A DNA stretch of 33,840 nt, taken from positions 1 to 33,840 of the IMG/VR virus record IMGVR_UViG_3300030107_007216; one strand, given 5' to 3'. The stretch is from a virus. Shown in pieces: positions 33,101-33,840 of the stretch. Below the pieces are notes generated by a model, which worked only from the letters and a program-made list of their open reading frames with translations, was not told the DNA's origin and ran no database searches. Position numbers and translations under genes: made by a program. Numbering within the stretch: the first letter of the stretch is position 1; every line of letters starts with the position of its first letter.

Positions 33101-33840
33101 CAATGAGGAATTAATGACATTACTTGTTCATCCAAGCGACCGTACTCGGAGCGCACAACTGCGTAAAATAGACATAGGCACAGGGACAACTGGTGCAGAA
33201 GTCAATGTGTGCGCTATTCAATATTTCATGAGTAGAGGGCGCATTAAATCAATTGAACAAAGTGAAACAGATGATGCAAAGGTTACCTTAGAAGCAATTG
33301 GTATCATGAATGACCTTGCTCAACGCAATGTTGATTTTGAGGGTAGAGGGTCTCCTGATTCTCATGTAGTCAAGGAAATCATGCCGGGTGCACCTGTTGT
33401 TAGTGTGACATTGGGTGGTCCGGGTCAAGGTGCCGTGAATACAAAACCTACGTGGGACCCAAGCCCCCTTGCCCGATTAGGTTGGAATACACGTCGTGAT
33501 TGTGCGGCTGTGGTAGAGGTCACTAATGGTAGTACAACGATAGATGTTGTACCACTCAACAATGAGGCTGGAGACCTTGCTAGTTGGGGAACATATTGTT
33601 TCCCATTACGAGGGCGTGTTTATACTGCTAACGGTGAGTCGGCATATTACAATTCTAAAGATGGGAATACGTTCACCTTCAGCGCAGGTGCAGGGAATTT
33701 TCTGAACTCTCAAGGTCAAGAAGTGGATACGTTTGGTAATTGGGTTACCGCTACTGGTCTTGCGAAGGGGGCATTATTGTTTGTCGATGACCAGTTTAGT
33801 GAAGACAGTGTTTGTGCCGATGGTACTACAATCAATGACC
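30144..33840 (+). CDS. Large tail or receptor-binding protein with N-terminal LamG-type domain (partial, runs off the window)
   Basis: ATG 30144 is one base after the preceding stop; the frame stays open to the end, giving at least 1232 residues. Residues about 62-250 are a LamG/concanavalin A-like lectin fold: FTMEAWVKP at 64-72, LHITAQIRP and LSLYVNGIMMA strands, DLYIGGKGG, then LGLWRFEEP near 245-253, the typical order. Such domains bind glycans, so host surface recognition is likely. Later parts are beta-rich; about 470-615 (ADGFTLTDTAGTAREYIFD, then AASDVASQVKTAI) is a module common in phage adhesins. Thr/Gly/Asp-rich throughout, no transmembrane segment or signal peptide. The C-terminus and any tip domain are outside the window. 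Confidence 0.85.
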   Translation, partial: MPAVGRSSHALRFNGVNDSLVIPQSRFAKTGAPTNLGKNDSSLLGQTSGGEQVRRGGTTNRETFTMEAWVKPDCGGVIAEKEGVFKLQVGSVSAPGPIICEMHINDTGGGGQRISVATASKNTDRTRWEGIIFPRHNVEYMHGSFNEFISGNDEFSSLSSHARELLHITAQIRPPNLSLYVNGIMMARTTVSEQMVIVDNDNDLYIGGKGGQFRGDIEAFHIRNRAHASMREPSGCYVSADSLGLWRFEEPVVAESTIFNSGTFGIDPSGTSTGITITTAQAQNLVKIITGKDYDATTNSSVTLTDAPYSQGNYSVADRASTPGTDATIAIAHTPYNILFNPDCINRTTYAPNRKPPERLRLLAVNGTTGVLTVESIHLDFRSDNTNGNNPRRGLLHGRTANVDDHFVLVSGDLLIDGGTGKPYQPPHFGSQAIDRAGQMCIDESPNGLHGFVYSPQMATTTNSDDSVAATAEITIVDQGSDTTDIDELDGADGFTLTDTAGTAREYIFDKTGTKGATGASHAHGIVIQVNGLSAASDVASQVKTAILSANGHNGTIEAILTEDTSAVTKPMSIVSLTQSVAGAAGNVTIAPGSTPTPNYITYSGFTGGRDISNTLAVEWDSTLPTEFQMGHAGRHALTAVDGHHYLRGYPHADREVVSQSVDGTGDLITLEFNAAHEGLKEHLPTNSQIDVYHDAFRAGASGVNDESTAYQVIHNGLTADSVRKLIAIGGVSGSNEFDPRPFLLRSPMVENMDNVDATTRTQHLKPADTRIALLHVSALSARGLAPYVEIHYNAVDLTGASMGLSAPCLLVEKVLPPETTVLDDGDSILDKITSAVSSGASMIAPGGLLVLGSVKTGGSFIHVDESHALQGDDTGGTEVDDIFDESRTPPNYTPATDSDEPNTGPQLVASKDGASTTHTSTYNRLVVTPETSVLKGQLTNPDATSDTRAANETSTGTGVPDVGPSPVASHVFETYDIIDNLDTSGNEELMTLLVHPSDRTRSAQLRKIDIGTGTTGAEVNVCAIQYFMSRGRIKSIEQSETDDAKVTLEAIGIMNDLAQRNVDFEGRGSPDSHVVKEIMPGAPVVSVTLGGPGQGAVNTKPTWDPSPLARLGWNTRRDCAAVVEVTNGSTTIDVVPLNNEAGDLASWGTYCFPLRGRVYTANGESAYYNSKDGNTFTFSAGAGNFLNSQGQEVDTFGNWVTATGLAKGALLFVDDQFSEDSVCADGTTIND

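Overview
The window is the packaging, head and tail morphogenesis region of a tailed double-stranded DNA virus (Caudoviricetes type) with an HK97-like capsid pathway. All 29 genes run on the + strand and are packed almost without gaps. Many junctions are ATGA or GTGA overlaps, which suggests long co-transcribed, translationally coupled units. Stops are mostly TGA, so the standard code applies. No tRNA, rRNA, CRISPR array, integrase, lysis gene or replication gene is visible. No gap between genes exceeds about 40 bases, and I see no convincing promoter or terminator. The host cannot be fixed from the sequence. The variant Walker A motif of the terminase and several unusual virion proteins would fit a virus of marine archaea, but that is a low-confidence inference. 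The left end cuts a gene (bases 1-90) and the right end cuts a large LamG-bearing tail protein.

Layout. 1-5078: a gene tail and four genes of unknown function, two of them long (639 and 596 aa). 5090-6544: large terminase. 6546-7877: a protein ending in a LAGLIDADG-like domain. 7874-9613: portal with an inserted Cys4 zinc ribbon. 9651-10778: three small proteins. 10785-16193: a giant 1802-aa protein whose C-terminal part looks like a catalytically dead ATP-dependent DNA ligase (nucleotidyltransferase plus OB fold). 16190-17575: prohead protease fused to a scaffold-like domain, with a good internal start for the scaffold alone. 17578-18708: major capsid protein. 18749-20572: probable decoration and small virion proteins. 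20578-24071: neck and connector genes, including a gp6-like adaptor and a probable tail terminator. 24107-26428: probable tail tube protein. 26437-27465: a SAP-domain protein and tail assembly chaperones, possibly joined by a -1 frameshift. 27468-28769: short tape measure. 28766-33840: distal tail proteins.

How it works together: terminase and portal package DNA into a procapsid built from the capsid protein on the scaffold, the protease matures it, connector genes close the head, and the tail genes build a tail whose length is set by the tape measure. The most notable signals are the pseudo-ligase module in the giant protein, the codon-usage switch at the internal scaffold start, a short Trp motif shared by several head-region proteins, and what appears by eye to be complete absence of the palindromes GATC, AGCT and CGCG across all 33.8 kb.
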